Assembly: GCA_023430975.1 (NCBI GenBank)
Contig: JAEYYB010000024.1
Span: forward strand, 1-64,000
Reading direction: 5' to 3'
Source: Bacillota bacterium
GTDB taxonomy: Bacteria; Bacillota; Clostridia; Acetivibrionales; DSM-2933
Length of the DNA: 64,000 nucleotides
Shown: positions 34,758-42,304 of the stretch, piece after piece
How the letters are laid out: each line of letters begins with the position of its first letter
How positions within the stretch are numbered: position 1 is the first letter of the stretch
Notes under the pieces: model-generated
The model's input: the letters and a program-made list of their open reading frames with translations, nothing else
The model's database searches: none
What the model was told of the DNA's origin: nothing
Position numbers and translations under genes: made by a program

Positions 34758-35006
34758 TTATAGCTCCGAATTATTTTGAAAGAACCTTTGCCATATTGAA
34801 GAATTATTTTCAAGCTTGCTTATAGCTTCATCGACTTCCAGGATTAGCAGCATCTCACCAACTACATACCTGGGCATTGTATCCATCAGATGGCCCCACA
34901 GCCTCTCACAATCTTTATTGCTACAGCAACCTTCGACCATGTCATTTAGCTTATTTTCCAGCTTGTCAATTAGTAACTCAAGTAACATCCTATAATCTCT
35001 TTTCAT
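34758..35006 (-). CDS. Unknown small phage protein (82 aa)
   Basis: Helical, acidic and Cys-containing (EGCCSNKDCERLWGH). GAGGTT precedes the ATG. It starts immediately after the stop of the 264-residue gene, so the two are translationally linked. No family recognised. Confidence 0.7.
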   Translation of the reverse strand: MKRDYRMLLELLIDKLENKLNDMVEGCCSNKDCERLWGHLMDTMPRYVVGEMLLILEVDEAISKLENNSSIWQRFFQNNSEL

Positions 35007-35801
35007 TTAAATAACCTCAACTTTCAGTAAATTTTCAACAATAATATTTGTTATTTCCCTAGCGATTCTCGATTCTAGGAATTCCCCTGCCATTAGGCCC
35101 TTAAATAATACCTTGCGGTAGGCTATCGGCAACTTATCATATATTAAGTCCTCAATGATTGAATTGTCATCAATTGTACCTTTAATAAAGTCTATAATTT
35201 CCTCCGCTGAAGGGTTATGTTGTAAAAATGTCTTTATTTGGTTTGTTTCTCTCATTTTCCTCATTTCCGCCTCACTCCTAACTTCCCCATATTTTAACTT
35301 GAATAGTTTTATTGCCCTGTCGGTTATTTTTTGCTTCATCTTCCAACGGCTGACACGGCTAATATGTGGATTTCCTTCCTCCAGAAATATCTTTTGTTTA
35401 GTTGTCAATGCCTCCGGCAACTCATTTTCTAGGAAATATAAAAATGCTGATTCATTATCGTCTGATAATGGCTGGATTGCCATTGACTCGTCCAATTCGT
35501 TATAGTAAAAATTTTTGTCTCGAATAGTTTTGTTAAGATAGCTGAATAGTGCTTTCTTGTAACCTTCTATTGTTTGGTTATCTGTCTTGCAATAGAAATT
35601 ATCTTTAATTGCTTGCCAGGTTTTTATTTCATCTGAACAGTCACGAAGTTGGAATTTCAGTAAACTTTCTGTAAAATGGTACCAACCGTCAATTGGGTTT
35701 TTCTGTATCATCCGGTCGATTATCTTATTTTTGCATCTTGCAGGACTTTCAAAACAATCTTGCAATATGAGATATTTTATTTGTCTGATCTGTGTTTCCA
35801 T
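35007..35801 (-). CDS. Unknown phage protein (264 aa), lysogeny region
   Basis: Started at 35801 (GAAGGGAG upstream; the frame is open to 35855). Mostly helical with many charged residues. HISRVSRWKMKQKITDRAIKLFK may be a helix-turn-helix. It occupies the place where the lysogeny repressor usually lies, at the divergent intergenic region, but has no classic XRE/CI domain. It could be a repressor of a new type or a transcription factor for the TTTACT-N17-TATGTA motif; that is speculation. Confidence 0.65.
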   Translation of the reverse strand: METQIRQIKYLILQDCFESPARCKNKIIDRMIQKNPIDGWYHFTESLLKFQLRDCSDEIKTWQAIKDNFYCKTDNQTIEGYKKALFSYLNKTIRDKNFYYNELDESMAIQPLSDDNESAFLYFLENELPEALTTKQKIFLEEGNPHISRVSRWKMKQKITDRAIKLFKLKYGEVRSEAEMRKMRETNQIKTFLQHNPSAEEIIDFIKGTIDDNSIIEDLIYDKLPIAYRKVLFKGLMAGEFLESRIAREITNIIVENLLKVEVI

Positions 35802-35925
35802 ACCCTTCAACTCCCTTCGAATATAGAGTAGGCGGGTACTAAAAATCTCTAACACTTTTTCAGATAAAATTTAAAATTATTTTTATGGCTTATATAAAAT
35901 AGGAAGGAATTCGTATTTTAAATTT

Positions 35926-35958
35926 TAGTTTACTTTTTGGCATTTAGATCGTATGTAA
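35926..35958 (+). promoter_or_regulatory. Phage promoter motif, copy A
   Basis: TAGTTTACT, 14 nt, TCGTATGTAA. Followed within 50 bp by a terminator (36008-36039), so it would make a transcript of about 75 nt unless read through. Confidence 0.6.
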
Positions 35959-35965
35959 GAATAGA

Positions 35966-36040
35966 ATTGATTTTTCATTAAAAATTACCTCTAAAATACT
36001 TCACATTTACCCTGCCATTGTGGTGGGGTATTTTTTTTAT
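35966..36040 (+). ncRNA. Predicted short phage transcript between promoter A and terminator
   Basis: Inferred from a promoter-like motif ending at 35958 and a terminator ending near 36040, with no start codon and ribosome site between. It could be a small RNA or an attenuated leader of the replication operon. No direct evidence of expression. Confidence 0.3.
36008..36039 (+). terminator. Terminator ahead of the replication operon
   Basis: TACCCTGCC and GGTGGGGTA pair with one mismatch around ATTGT, then T8. Confidence 0.7.
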
Positions 36041-36102
36041 AAAAACATTAAAAATGATGTTACATTTTTAGAAAGTGTCTATTCTATGTTCAGAAGATGA
36101 AA

Positions 36103-36135
36103 CAGTTTACTTTGGCGGAAATTCATCGTATGTAA
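36103..36135 (+). promoter_or_regulatory. Phage promoter motif, copy B (replication operon)
   Basis: CAGTTTACT, 14 nt, TCGTATGTAA. It ends 19 bases before the ATG at 36155, so the predicted mRNA starts at or within the Shine-Dalgarno AAAAGGGG. Confidence 0.65.
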
Positions 36136-36154
36136 GTGTAAAAGGGGTGATTCT

Positions 36155-36337
36155 ATGTACAAATGCTATTCAATTCGACTTTATAAGTTTCTACGAGATT
36201 ATAAGCAACAACCACTTGACACTTTTGTTTGTGACAGAACGGGCCGCAAATGTTGGGCATTCAAAAAGACTGACAAACTTAAATCATTGTTGGATAAATG
36301 GGACAGGCTACCAGCCGAAAAGAAAGGAAGTATATGA
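36155..36337 (+). CDS. Small basic phage protein (60 aa)
   Basis: AAAAGGGGTG lies 7 bases before the ATG. The product is basic (YKFLRDYKQQPLDTFVCDRTGRKCWAFKKTDKL). It has no known domain. It overlaps the primase start by 4 bp (ATGA) and is the first gene of the replication operon, so a DNA-binding or regulatory role is plausible. Confidence 0.65.
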   Translation: MYKCYSIRLYKFLRDYKQQPLDTFVCDRTGRKCWAFKKTDKLKSLLDKWDRLPAEKKGSI

Positions 36338-38235
36338 GTATGGGTAATTATGTAAAGTGTGCAGGATACACAAAATACAACATGTACACAGTAAAAACTG
36401 GATTGACTAGAGATATGGAGGGTTGCGACCTAAAAGCAATTAGGCAAGCAGCAAAAATTCCACTTGATAAAAACTGGTTACAGCGTATAGTAGATGCGGA
36501 ATGTGCAGAAGATTGGTTAAAGGCCGGGGGTTGGATAGGTATGATCATCCCCGAAGGTTTTGTTGTGGTGGATGTCGATGACATGACCGATGCAGAAACG
36601 ATTGAATCAATACTACAATCCAGTGACCTTAAGTATTCACAGGTTAACACCCTAAAGGGTAAACAGTTCTTTTTTAAGGGCAATTTGAACAAACAAAGCT
36701 GTGCTAAATGGTGCGGACTTGGATTACAAGTTGATTACAGGCTTGGGGGAAAAGGTCAGATAATCCTTCCTGAGTCGGAGCCTGAAATTAGATCATGGGC
36801 AATTAAACTCGACCTTGAAAACATGGACGAGCTTCCAAAATGGCTTGAGCCAATAAATGTCTCTAAAGACAATGAGCCAGATTTTAGCGAAGGAAACCGG
36901 AATACTGGTTTACACAGTCATGCAGTAAGGTTATTCGGACAAGGCTGGGTGGATGAAGAAGTCGAGGAAACGATTGATCTGATTAATTCTTTTATTTTAG
37001 ATGAGCCTTTAGACTCAAACGAAATTAACACTATATTGAAGAGTGCCGCAACCTTTGCACAATCAAAAGAATTTTCTTCTAGTAATCCAGAAGAAAAAAA
37101 GCTGATAAATTCTGCTTTTGTAAAACGACAACTTGACAAATGGGGTATAACACTAAAATACGATGAACTACACCGTCAGATAAGCATTTCGGAGGGTGGC
37201 AAGACTCAACAGTTTACAGATATCCATGCAATAAAAATATATGATGGGTTCTTAACCAAAGGTATTGCCATTAGCAAAAATAAACTTTGGGATTTGCTCA
37301 TTGTTATAGCACATCAAAATAGCTTCAATCCAGCCATAGACTATATATTGCAGTCTTTTGAGCAAATGACATGTTTTGATATAGATTATATCAAAGAACT
37401 GTATTGCTGTCTTAACTTAAGGGACGAACATAAGTTATGTTACACCATGTTTCGAAAATGGCTTATTCAGTCTGTTTCTATCGCCTTTAATCAAGGACAA
37501 TTTAAGGCTGAAAATGTTTTAGTTCTCCAAGGAGGTCAGTCCATTGGTAAGACCACATTTTTGAAGGGGTTAGCACCCACTAACCTAGTAAAAGAAGGTG
37601 TAACACTTGACCCTGGTAATAAAGATTCAGTTTTAAGAGCTTTAGACCCTTGGATTTGTGAGTTAGGCGAACTTGATTCGACTTTAAAGTCAGAACAGGC
37701 AGCATTAAAAGCCTTTTTATCAGAATCACATGATTGTATTAGGCTTCCATACGAGAGGACAGCAGTTAAGACACCTAGACACACCACCTTTTGTGCTTCG
37801 GTTAATAAGTCAGAATTTCTGAAGGATGAAACAGGTGCAAGGAGATTCTGGATTCTTGAGCTAGAGTCTATAGATATGGATAAATTCACAACATTAGATA
37901 TGTCGAAAGTGTGGGGATATGCTTACTATCTATGGAAGAATAAGCTTGAAATTGGCTATTTAGACAGACAAGAAACAGCTATTTTAATGGACATTAACAC
38001 CAAATACGATGAGCAAACAGAAGCAATGATTTGGCTTGATTCAATCATTGATGAAGAGGCGGAGGAAAAAGAAATTCAGATGAAAGACCTTTTAGTGAAA
38101 GCAAAGAATGACTTTCCTAGTATAACCATGCGACAATTGAGTGCAGCAATAACACAACGCAGACTTCCTTACAAAATGATACGCAGAGCGAAATATATTC
38201 TTATTAAACTAAAATCTGAAGAATTACCATTTTAG
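36334..38235 (+). CDS. Phage primase-helicase (prim-pol plus VapE/VirE-type ATPase)
   Basis: 633 residues from 36334, where an AAAGGAAG site precedes the ATG; the earlier ATG at 36298 lies inside the previous gene. The N-terminal part has the archaeo-eukaryotic primase signature GFVVVDVDDMTD and a PriCT-like helical bundle near 200-240. The C-terminal ATPase has Walker A LQGGQSIGKTTFLKG, Walker B WICELGELDS and FCASVNKSEFLKDETGARRFWILEL, the VapE family hallmark. It should prime and unwind phage DNA. The iteron array immediately downstream (38238-38571) is the likely origin it acts on. Confidence 0.88.
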   Translation: MSMGNYVKCAGYTKYNMYTVKTGLTRDMEGCDLKAIRQAAKIPLDKNWLQRIVDAECAEDWLKAGGWIGMIIPEGFVVVDVDDMTDAETIESILQSSDLKYSQVNTLKGKQFFFKGNLNKQSCAKWCGLGLQVDYRLGGKGQIILPESEPEIRSWAIKLDLENMDELPKWLEPINVSKDNEPDFSEGNRNTGLHSHAVRLFGQGWVDEEVEETIDLINSFILDEPLDSNEINTILKSAATFAQSKEFSSSNPEEKKLINSAFVKRQLDKWGITLKYDELHRQISISEGGKTQQFTDIHAIKIYDGFLTKGIAISKNKLWDLLIVIAHQNSFNPAIDYILQSFEQMTCFDIDYIKELYCCLNLRDEHKLCYTMFRKWLIQSVSIAFNQGQFKAENVLVLQGGQSIGKTTFLKGLAPTNLVKEGVTLDPGNKDSVLRALDPWICELGELDSTLKSEQAALKAFLSESHDCIRLPYERTAVKTPRHTTFCASVNKSEFLKDETGARRFWILELESIDMDKFTTLDMSKVWGYAYYLWKNKLEIGYLDRQETAILMDINTKYDEQTEAMIWLDSIIDEEAEEKEIQMKDLLVKAKNDFPSITMRQLSAAITQRRLPYKMIRRAKYILIKLKSEELPF

Positions 38236-38237
38236 AT

Positions 38238-38571
38238 GTGAGGTATGTGAGGTATCATGTGAGGTATTATTTTACGATACCTCACCACCTCAAAAGCAGT
38301 ATTCTCAATACTTGTAGTATACTGTGTGAGGTATGTGAGGTATTTTTATAATAATTTATTATTATTTAGTAGTGTAGTCACAAGTTGTGACTTCTAGGAA
38401 ATGTAAAAAAGCACTCCAAAGGTTAAAGCCTTGATATGACAGTATTGTGAATTGGGAGTAAATATATAATAAAAAAGTTAGAAAGTATACCTCACATACC
38501 TCACCTAAACTTCAGAGCATTGATATGACTGTATTAGAAGGTAACAGTAATACCTCACCTGTGTGAGGTAT
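38238..38571. repeat. Iteron array, candidate phage replication origin
   Basis: The 9-mer GTGAGGTAT occurs ten times exactly: direct at 38238, 38247, 38259, 38326, 38335 and 38563; inverted at 38077+200 (38277), 38487, 38496 and 38550. Tandem pairs repeat every 9 bp. An AT-rich tract (38341-38366) lies inside. A second repeat, TTGATATGAC-GTATT, occurs near 38433 and 38520. Position after the primase-helicase gene fits an origin. No gene lies in this 450-bp gap. Confidence 0.75.
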
Positions 38572-38577
38572 CGCCCC

Positions 38578-38595
38578 AAATCTTTCGATAAAGTT
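38578..38595 (+). repeat. 18-bp repeat G1 upstream of an HNH gene
   Basis: AAATCTTTCGATAAAGTT, identical at 42218-42235. Both copies are followed by a similar ACTTCT and lie 70-90 bp before a gene with a good ribosome site, suggesting shared regulation. Confidence 0.5.
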
Positions 38596-38686
38596 CATGT
38601 GACTTCTAAATATTTACAAAAACAACTCACAAGCAATTCACAAAAATCCAATTACCAAAAATTCAAATAAATGGAGGAATAAAATA

Positions 38687-39415
38687 ATGAATAAAGAAGA
38701 TATAAAAAGATGGTTAAGGGAAAATCCTGATGAAATAGATAGGATAGTAAATGAGGTTAAAACCCCAATGTACGATGAATTAAATCAAATGTTTGAAGAA
38801 ATAAGGGATGATATTAAAGCTATAGGAGAGAAAGATGATGAGTTAAAAGCATTAAGAGAACGGAAAAAGGAAAAGGTGGAAAAATTCAATAACTCATTAA
38901 AAGGAAAGATACTAGATGAGAAAACTAATGAGCTATTAAATGAAATTTATTGGGGTAACTATTTTGGAATAACAAAGAAATTCAATATTATAAAAAGTGT
39001 TGAATGTGTCTGCAGAATATGTGGATGTAAAGAAACTCTTAACCAACAAGCGAAAACTATAGTTCCAATACCAAAAGGATGGAATAAAGAAAAAGATGGC
39101 TTATTATGTAAATGGTGTTATGATGATTTAAAGGAAAAAGAAAGAAAAGAGCGGGCGGAGAGATTACAGAAAGAAAAAGATAGAATACAGGAATTAAAAA
39201 CAATGCCTTATTTAGAGTATTTACAAACAGATCATTGGAAAGAAATAAGAAAGAAAAAGCTAGGAAAAGCATGGTATAAATGCGAAAAGTGCCAATCTAA
39301 AAAAGATCTTCATGTGCATCATATAACATATGCGAGACGAGGGGAAGAGAGAATGTCTGATTTAGAAGTGTTATGTAAAGACTGTCATGAAAAAGCTCAT
39401 AATATAGCAAGCTAA
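38687..39415 (+). CDS. HNH endonuclease with long coiled-coil N-terminus
   Basis: 242 residues, RBS GGAGGAAT. The C-terminal HNH domain (about 175-240) has CEKCQSKKDLHVHHITYARRGEE and LCKDCHEKAH, giving four zinc Cys and the catalytic His. A second zinc-finger-like pair (CRICGC and CKWC, about 107-140) precedes it, and residues 1-85 are helical. It may be a homing-type nuclease or help in DNA packaging or host DNA breakdown. Codon use is more AT-rich than the neighbours, suggesting recent acquisition. Confidence 0.85.
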   Translation: MNKEDIKRWLRENPDEIDRIVNEVKTPMYDELNQMFEEIRDDIKAIGEKDDELKALRERKKEKVEKFNNSLKGKILDEKTNELLNEIYWGNYFGITKKFNIIKSVECVCRICGCKETLNQQAKTIVPIPKGWNKEKDGLLCKWCYDDLKEKERKERAERLQKEKDRIQELKTMPYLEYLQTDHWKEIRKKKLGKAWYKCEKCQSKKDLHVHHITYARRGEERMSDLEVLCKDCHEKAHNIAS

Positions 39416-39444
39416 GAAGCCTTAAAATGGCTTCTTTTTTATTT
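39416..39444 (+). terminator. Terminator after the HNH gene
   Basis: GAAGCC-TTAAAAT-GGCTTC then T6AT3. The same GAAGCC/GGCTTC stem recurs at 39749 and, with one change, at 44187. Confidence 0.8.
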
Positions 39445-39506
39445 AGTCTAAATAATTTACCTTTAATTACCGATAAATATAAAAATAGTTATTGGGAGGT
39501 ATCAAA

Positions 39507-39731
39507 ATGAATATTATATTAAAAATAGGTGAAAAAGAAAGAAGATACCCACTATCTAGACGAAGCTTAGAGCTTGTGTTATTATGTGGTAAAATTGAGA
39601 TTGAAGGAACTATTTATACTATAGAACATAAAGTTTTTGATCCCGAATCAAAAAGAATTTGTTTAACATTAGATGAAGATTTAAAAAGATCAGCATTTTT
39701 TAATTCTGTTATCAAGAAAAAATTTAAATAA
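39507..39731 (+). CDS. Unknown small phage protein (74 aa)
   Basis: Start at 39507 with GGGAGGT upstream. Basic, beta-rich (NIILKIGEKERRYPLSRRSLELVLLCGKIEIEGTIYTIEHKVF split here into strands). It resembles small phage proteins of unknown role. It is bracketed by two similar terminators, so it is its own transcript. Confidence 0.65.
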   Translation: MNIILKIGEKERRYPLSRRSLELVLLCGKIEIEGTIYTIEHKVFDPESKRICLTLDEDLKRSAFFNSVIKKKFK

Positions 39732-39748
39732 TTACAAGTGTTTATTAG

Positions 39749-39772
39749 GAAGCCATTTAGGCTTCTTTTTTT
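39749..39772 (+). terminator. Terminator after the 74-residue gene
   Basis: GAAGCC-ATTTA-GGCTTC followed by T7. Confidence 0.8.
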
Positions 39773-39780
39773 GTCTGTAA

Positions 39781-39826
39781 AAAGGTTAACGTTTCGACTC
39801 TTCTATAATATAGAAAGAATTTTTTT
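39781..39826 (+). promoter_or_regulatory. Candidate late-type promoter F1 (lysis genes)
   Basis: AAAGGTTAAC, about 20 nt containing TATAATA, then TAGAAAGAATTTTT. The same layout recurs at 45952 before the portal gene. Confidence 0.5.
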
Positions 39827-39841
39827 AGAGGGGTACAAGCA

Positions 39842-40366
39842 ATGAATGAAATATTAAATTATTTAAATAAGACTTTTACAAGCCTAAAACCTGAAATTTC
39901 AGGTTTTTTTGCTGTAGTATGGTCGGGGGTTAACTATCTATTGTGGCCTGATGCAACATTTAAAGCTGCAAGTATATCAGTACTAATATGTATAGTCCTA
40001 GACATTTTGACCAAGTACTGGAGCCTATCCAGGGATGGTGGACTTATCAAAGCATTTAAGAACAAAGTTATTAATTCAAACACATTCTTCGTAAAAACCG
40101 CCCGGAAGCTGATTGTATATATGATAGTCCTTATATTATGTGGAGCTAGTTACCGCTTAACTCCTGTAGCTGGGATATCTATAATAACTGCAAGCATTAT
40201 ATATTCGATTATGTTTCTTAGAGAATGTATGTCAGTATTAGAAAACTTAAGAGACGGGGGCATATCTGACTTTAACTGGTTATTAGACATATTGAGAAGA
40301 AAAGAAAAACAGATATTAAATAACACGGAAGATGAACAAGGTAATGACAATACACCAACAATCTAA
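39842..40366 (+). CDS. Phage holin (TcdE/holin-4 family)
   Basis: 174 residues, RBS GAGGGG. Three TM segments (about 37-55, 85-105, 108-125) and a charged C-terminal tail (RRKEKQILNNTEDEQG), with LRDGGISDFNWLL resembling the family's typical C-terminal region. Holins open the membrane to release the endolysin; no endolysin is recognised in this prophage. A perfect terminator-like hairpin lies within codons 16-23. Confidence 0.8.
   Translation: MNEILNYLNKTFTSLKPEISGFFAVVWSGVNYLLWPDATFKAASISVLICIVLDILTKYWSLSRDGGLIKAFKNKVINSNTFFVKTARKLIVYMIVLILCGASYRLTPVAGISIITASIIYSIMFLRECMSVLENLRDGGISDFNWLLDILRRKEKQILNNTEDEQGNDNTPTI
39887..39910 (+). terminator. Intragenic terminator-like hairpin in the holin gene
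   Basis: AAACCTGAAA is followed directly by TTTCAGGTTT and more T, a perfect stem with a T-run, 45 bp into the coding region. It could limit holin transcription. Confidence 0.55.
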
Positions 40367-40477
40367 TGAGCTACGTGACTAATTTAGTCATCAGTTTAAC
40401 AAGGTAATATAATTTCATTGCCTTGTACATAAATCGAAAATATGTCGATTTAAAGCGAATAATGGAGGATTGATTTT

Positions 40478-40630
40478 ATGATAAAAAAGGTTGCATCTAA
40501 AAGATTCTGGATATTGGTTGTGACACTTTTAACAGCTGTATGTATAACAGCAGGACTTCCAGACAACAAAATAGCTGAATTATCCAGCGGACTGATTATA
40601 TATCTATTAGGTGATGAAAGGACGGTATAA
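40478..40630 (+). CDS. Small phage membrane protein (50 aa), holin-associated
   Basis: The ATG at 40478 is preceded by GGAGGATTG. The product MIKKVASKRFWILVVTLLTA continues with one hydrophobic helix and an amphipathic tail. It lies 111 bp after the holin and its stop is embedded in a terminator stem. It could be a second holin or antiholin. Confidence 0.6.
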   Translation: MIKKVASKRFWILVVTLLTAVCITAGLPDNKIAELSSGLIIYLLGDERTV

Positions 40631-40650
40631 GTACCGTCCTTTGTTATTTT
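40617..40650 (+). terminator. Terminator at the end of the lysis genes
   Basis: AAAGGACGGTA and TACCGTCCTTT form an 11-bp stem around TAAG, followed by GTTATTTTT. Confidence 0.85.
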
Positions 40651-40665
40651 TAAGGGGGCGTTGTA

Positions 40666-40827
40666 ATGACTGACATAGAAGGAGCACTTGGAAAGTTGGG
40701 TATTTCCACCCATGACAACGGGCGGGAAAAGACCTTTAAAGAAGTGATAATTGAGCTTCAAGATAAATATAAGCAACTAAACAGCACACATAGAGAAGTT
40801 ATTAGAAGGATGTTTTTTGATGATTGA
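40666..40827 (+). CDS. Unknown small phage protein (53 aa)
   Basis: RBS AAGGGGG, then MTDIEGALGKLGISTHDNGR. The GxLGIS.HD...F+++I.+L.+KY..L stretch resembles a short motif seen in some phage tape-measure proteins, but here it stands alone. Its end overlaps the PAPS-reductase-like gene by 8 bp, implying coupling. Confidence 0.6.
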   Translation: MTDIEGALGKLGISTHDNGREKTFKEVIIELQDKYKQLNSTHREVIRRMFFDD

Positions 40828-41704
40828 TGTAAATAAATTAGCTCAACAGTATTTTGATGATGAAGTTGAGCAGATGATTTTTATTAAAACTTGTAAGACA
40901 ATTTTACAACTGTACGAGACAAAAGACAATCTAGCAATATCCCTTAGCGGGGGAAAAGATTCTACTGTATTAATGCATTTATGTAAATTACTAAATATAG
41001 ATATACCAATTGTATTTTGTGACACAGGTCTTGAGTTTCCAGAAATAAAGGAATTTGCTTATATGTATGCAACTCAAATTGTAAAACCAAGTACAAATTT
41101 TTTTAAGATAACAAAGGAATACGGAATACCAGCAATTAGCAAAGAACAATCACGCTATGTTGCAGATGTTCAAAGTGAAACAGTGTCACACAAAACTAAA
41201 GCAAAAAGACTTATCAGGAATGGAAAATTCTCAATATCACTAAAATATAGGTGGATTATAGATTCTAAATTCAAATTATCTGAAAAGTGCTGTTATCACT
41301 TGAAGAAAGCTCCATTAAAAAAACTAGGTTATTACTATATGACAGGCGAACGAGTACAGGAATCAAAGCTACGAAAGCAAAGTTATCATCAATGTATTCT
41401 TCCCAAAAAGGCTGTACCTTTAAGGTTATGGACTGAAAAAATGATTAACCAGTTTATTGACAGGGGCGGCTTTGATATATGTTCAATATATAATGATTCA
41501 AGAATAACCAGGACAGGCTGTATGTTGTGCCTGTATGGGTGTCAGTACGATGATAAATGGAACTTGATTAAGGAAAAATACCCAAAGCACTATAAAGTGG
41601 CTGAGCTACACGGATTAATTGAATTAAAAGACTTATTAACAGGCCAACAGTGTAAATGCTGTAAGAGGCCTGTTTCTTTATGTAATTGTGAGGTGACATT
41701 ATGA
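40820..41704 (+). CDS. Phage PAPS-reductase-like PP-loop protein
   Basis: 294 residues from 40820 (GAAGGA upstream; an in-frame TTG lies just before). The PP-loop LAISLSGGKDSTVLMHL activates a substrate with ATP, and IPIVFCDTGLEFPE fits the PAPS/adenylyl reductase fold. The C-terminus has clustered cysteines (CMLCLYGCQ; CKCCKRPVSLCNC) that could hold an Fe-S cluster or zinc. Such genes are common in Firmicute phages. Possible roles are DNA or tRNA sulfur modification, or sulfur supply. An HNH gene overlaps its end by 4 bp. Confidence 0.85.
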   Translation: MIDVNKLAQQYFDDEVEQMIFIKTCKTILQLYETKDNLAISLSGGKDSTVLMHLCKLLNIDIPIVFCDTGLEFPEIKEFAYMYATQIVKPSTNFFKITKEYGIPAISKEQSRYVADVQSETVSHKTKAKRLIRNGKFSISLKYRWIIDSKFKLSEKCCYHLKKAPLKKLGYYYMTGERVQESKLRKQSYHQCILPKKAVPLRLWTEKMINQFIDRGGFDICSIYNDSRITRTGCMLCLYGCQYDDKWNLIKEKYPKHYKVAELHGLIELKDLLTGQQCKCCKRPVSLCNCEVTL

Positions 41705-42021
41705 GTCAAGGAATACTCTTCAAATTCTATAACTCAACTTCGTGGAAGAAAGTACGAGAATTAGCATTACAGAGAGACAATTATTTATGTCAAAAATGTC
41801 TTAAGGAACACAGGATAACGGTGGCGGAAGTGGTCCACCATTTGCATGAAATAACACTAGAGAACTTGGACGAGTATGGGCTGGATTTGGATAACTTAAT
41901 CTCATGGTGTCGGGATTGCCACGAAATCCATCATTCAAGAAAATCACCTGACGATGAAGAGAGCGAGTATAATTTTGATGAGAACGGGGAGCTAATCCTA
42001 AGAAAGGATGTTAAAAGATGA
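41701..42021 (+). CDS. HNH endonuclease (terminase-associated type)
   Basis: 106 residues. CQKCLKEHRITVAEVVHHLHEI and ISWCRDCHEIHH give the zinc cysteines and HNH residues. Small HNH proteins near the terminase genes are needed for cos-site cleavage in several HK97-type phages such as HK97 and phi12. The gene precedes terminase, with unrelated genes between them, which fits that role. Overlaps both neighbours by ATGA. Confidence 0.88.
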   Translation: MSQGILFKFYNSTSWKKVRELALQRDNYLCQKCLKEHRITVAEVVHHLHEITLENLDEYGLDLDNLISWCRDCHEIHHSRKSPDDEESEYNFDENGELILRKDVKR

Positions 42022-42167
42022 GCTTAGAAACAAAAATAAACTTAATAAAAGCATTGGAGGTTCTTTCAGATCGATATCTGAAAATGGTGTCGGGAGAAGT
42101 TAAATGTTTACCGGGTGAGAGAGAATTAATTATATCAGAAATAAGTATGCTCCGTAACATGCTATGA
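42018..42167 (+). CDS. Unknown small phage protein (49 aa)
   Basis: Overlaps the HNH stop by 4 bp. The product MSLETKINLIKALEVLSDRY is helical and followed by CLPGERELIISEISMLRNML. No family recognised; translational coupling supports it being real. Confidence 0.55.
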   Translation: MSLETKINLIKALEVLSDRYLKMVSGEVKCLPGERELIISEISMLRNML

Positions 42168-42217
42168 CCGTTATACTGAGTGTAGATTTGCACTCAGTGA
42201 ATACATAAATAATATGT

Positions 42218-42235
42218 AAATCTTTCGATAAAGTT
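42218..42235 (+). repeat. 18-bp repeat G2 upstream of an ORF6N gene
   Basis: Identical to G1 at 38578-38595. It lies 69 bp before the start at 42305. Confidence 0.5.
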
Positions 42236-42304
42236 GTTTACTTCTGCCAATCAACTTCTTATAAGATATTGAAAAGTATTTTATGAGAAAGGGGCGGTAA
42301 GCTC

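Noticed and set aside
34601..34813. 70-codon minus-strand frame
   Set aside because: It crosses promoter motif D and a leader hairpin, overlaps the end of the 82-residue gene, and has no ribosome site.
36075..36347. 90-codon frame before the primase gene
   Set aside because: No ribosome site, and it runs through promoter motif B; the 60-residue frame at 36155 is better supported.
38238..38571. CRISPR array
   Set aside because: Repeats are only 9 bp, occur in both orientations, and have no uniform spacers or cas genes nearby.
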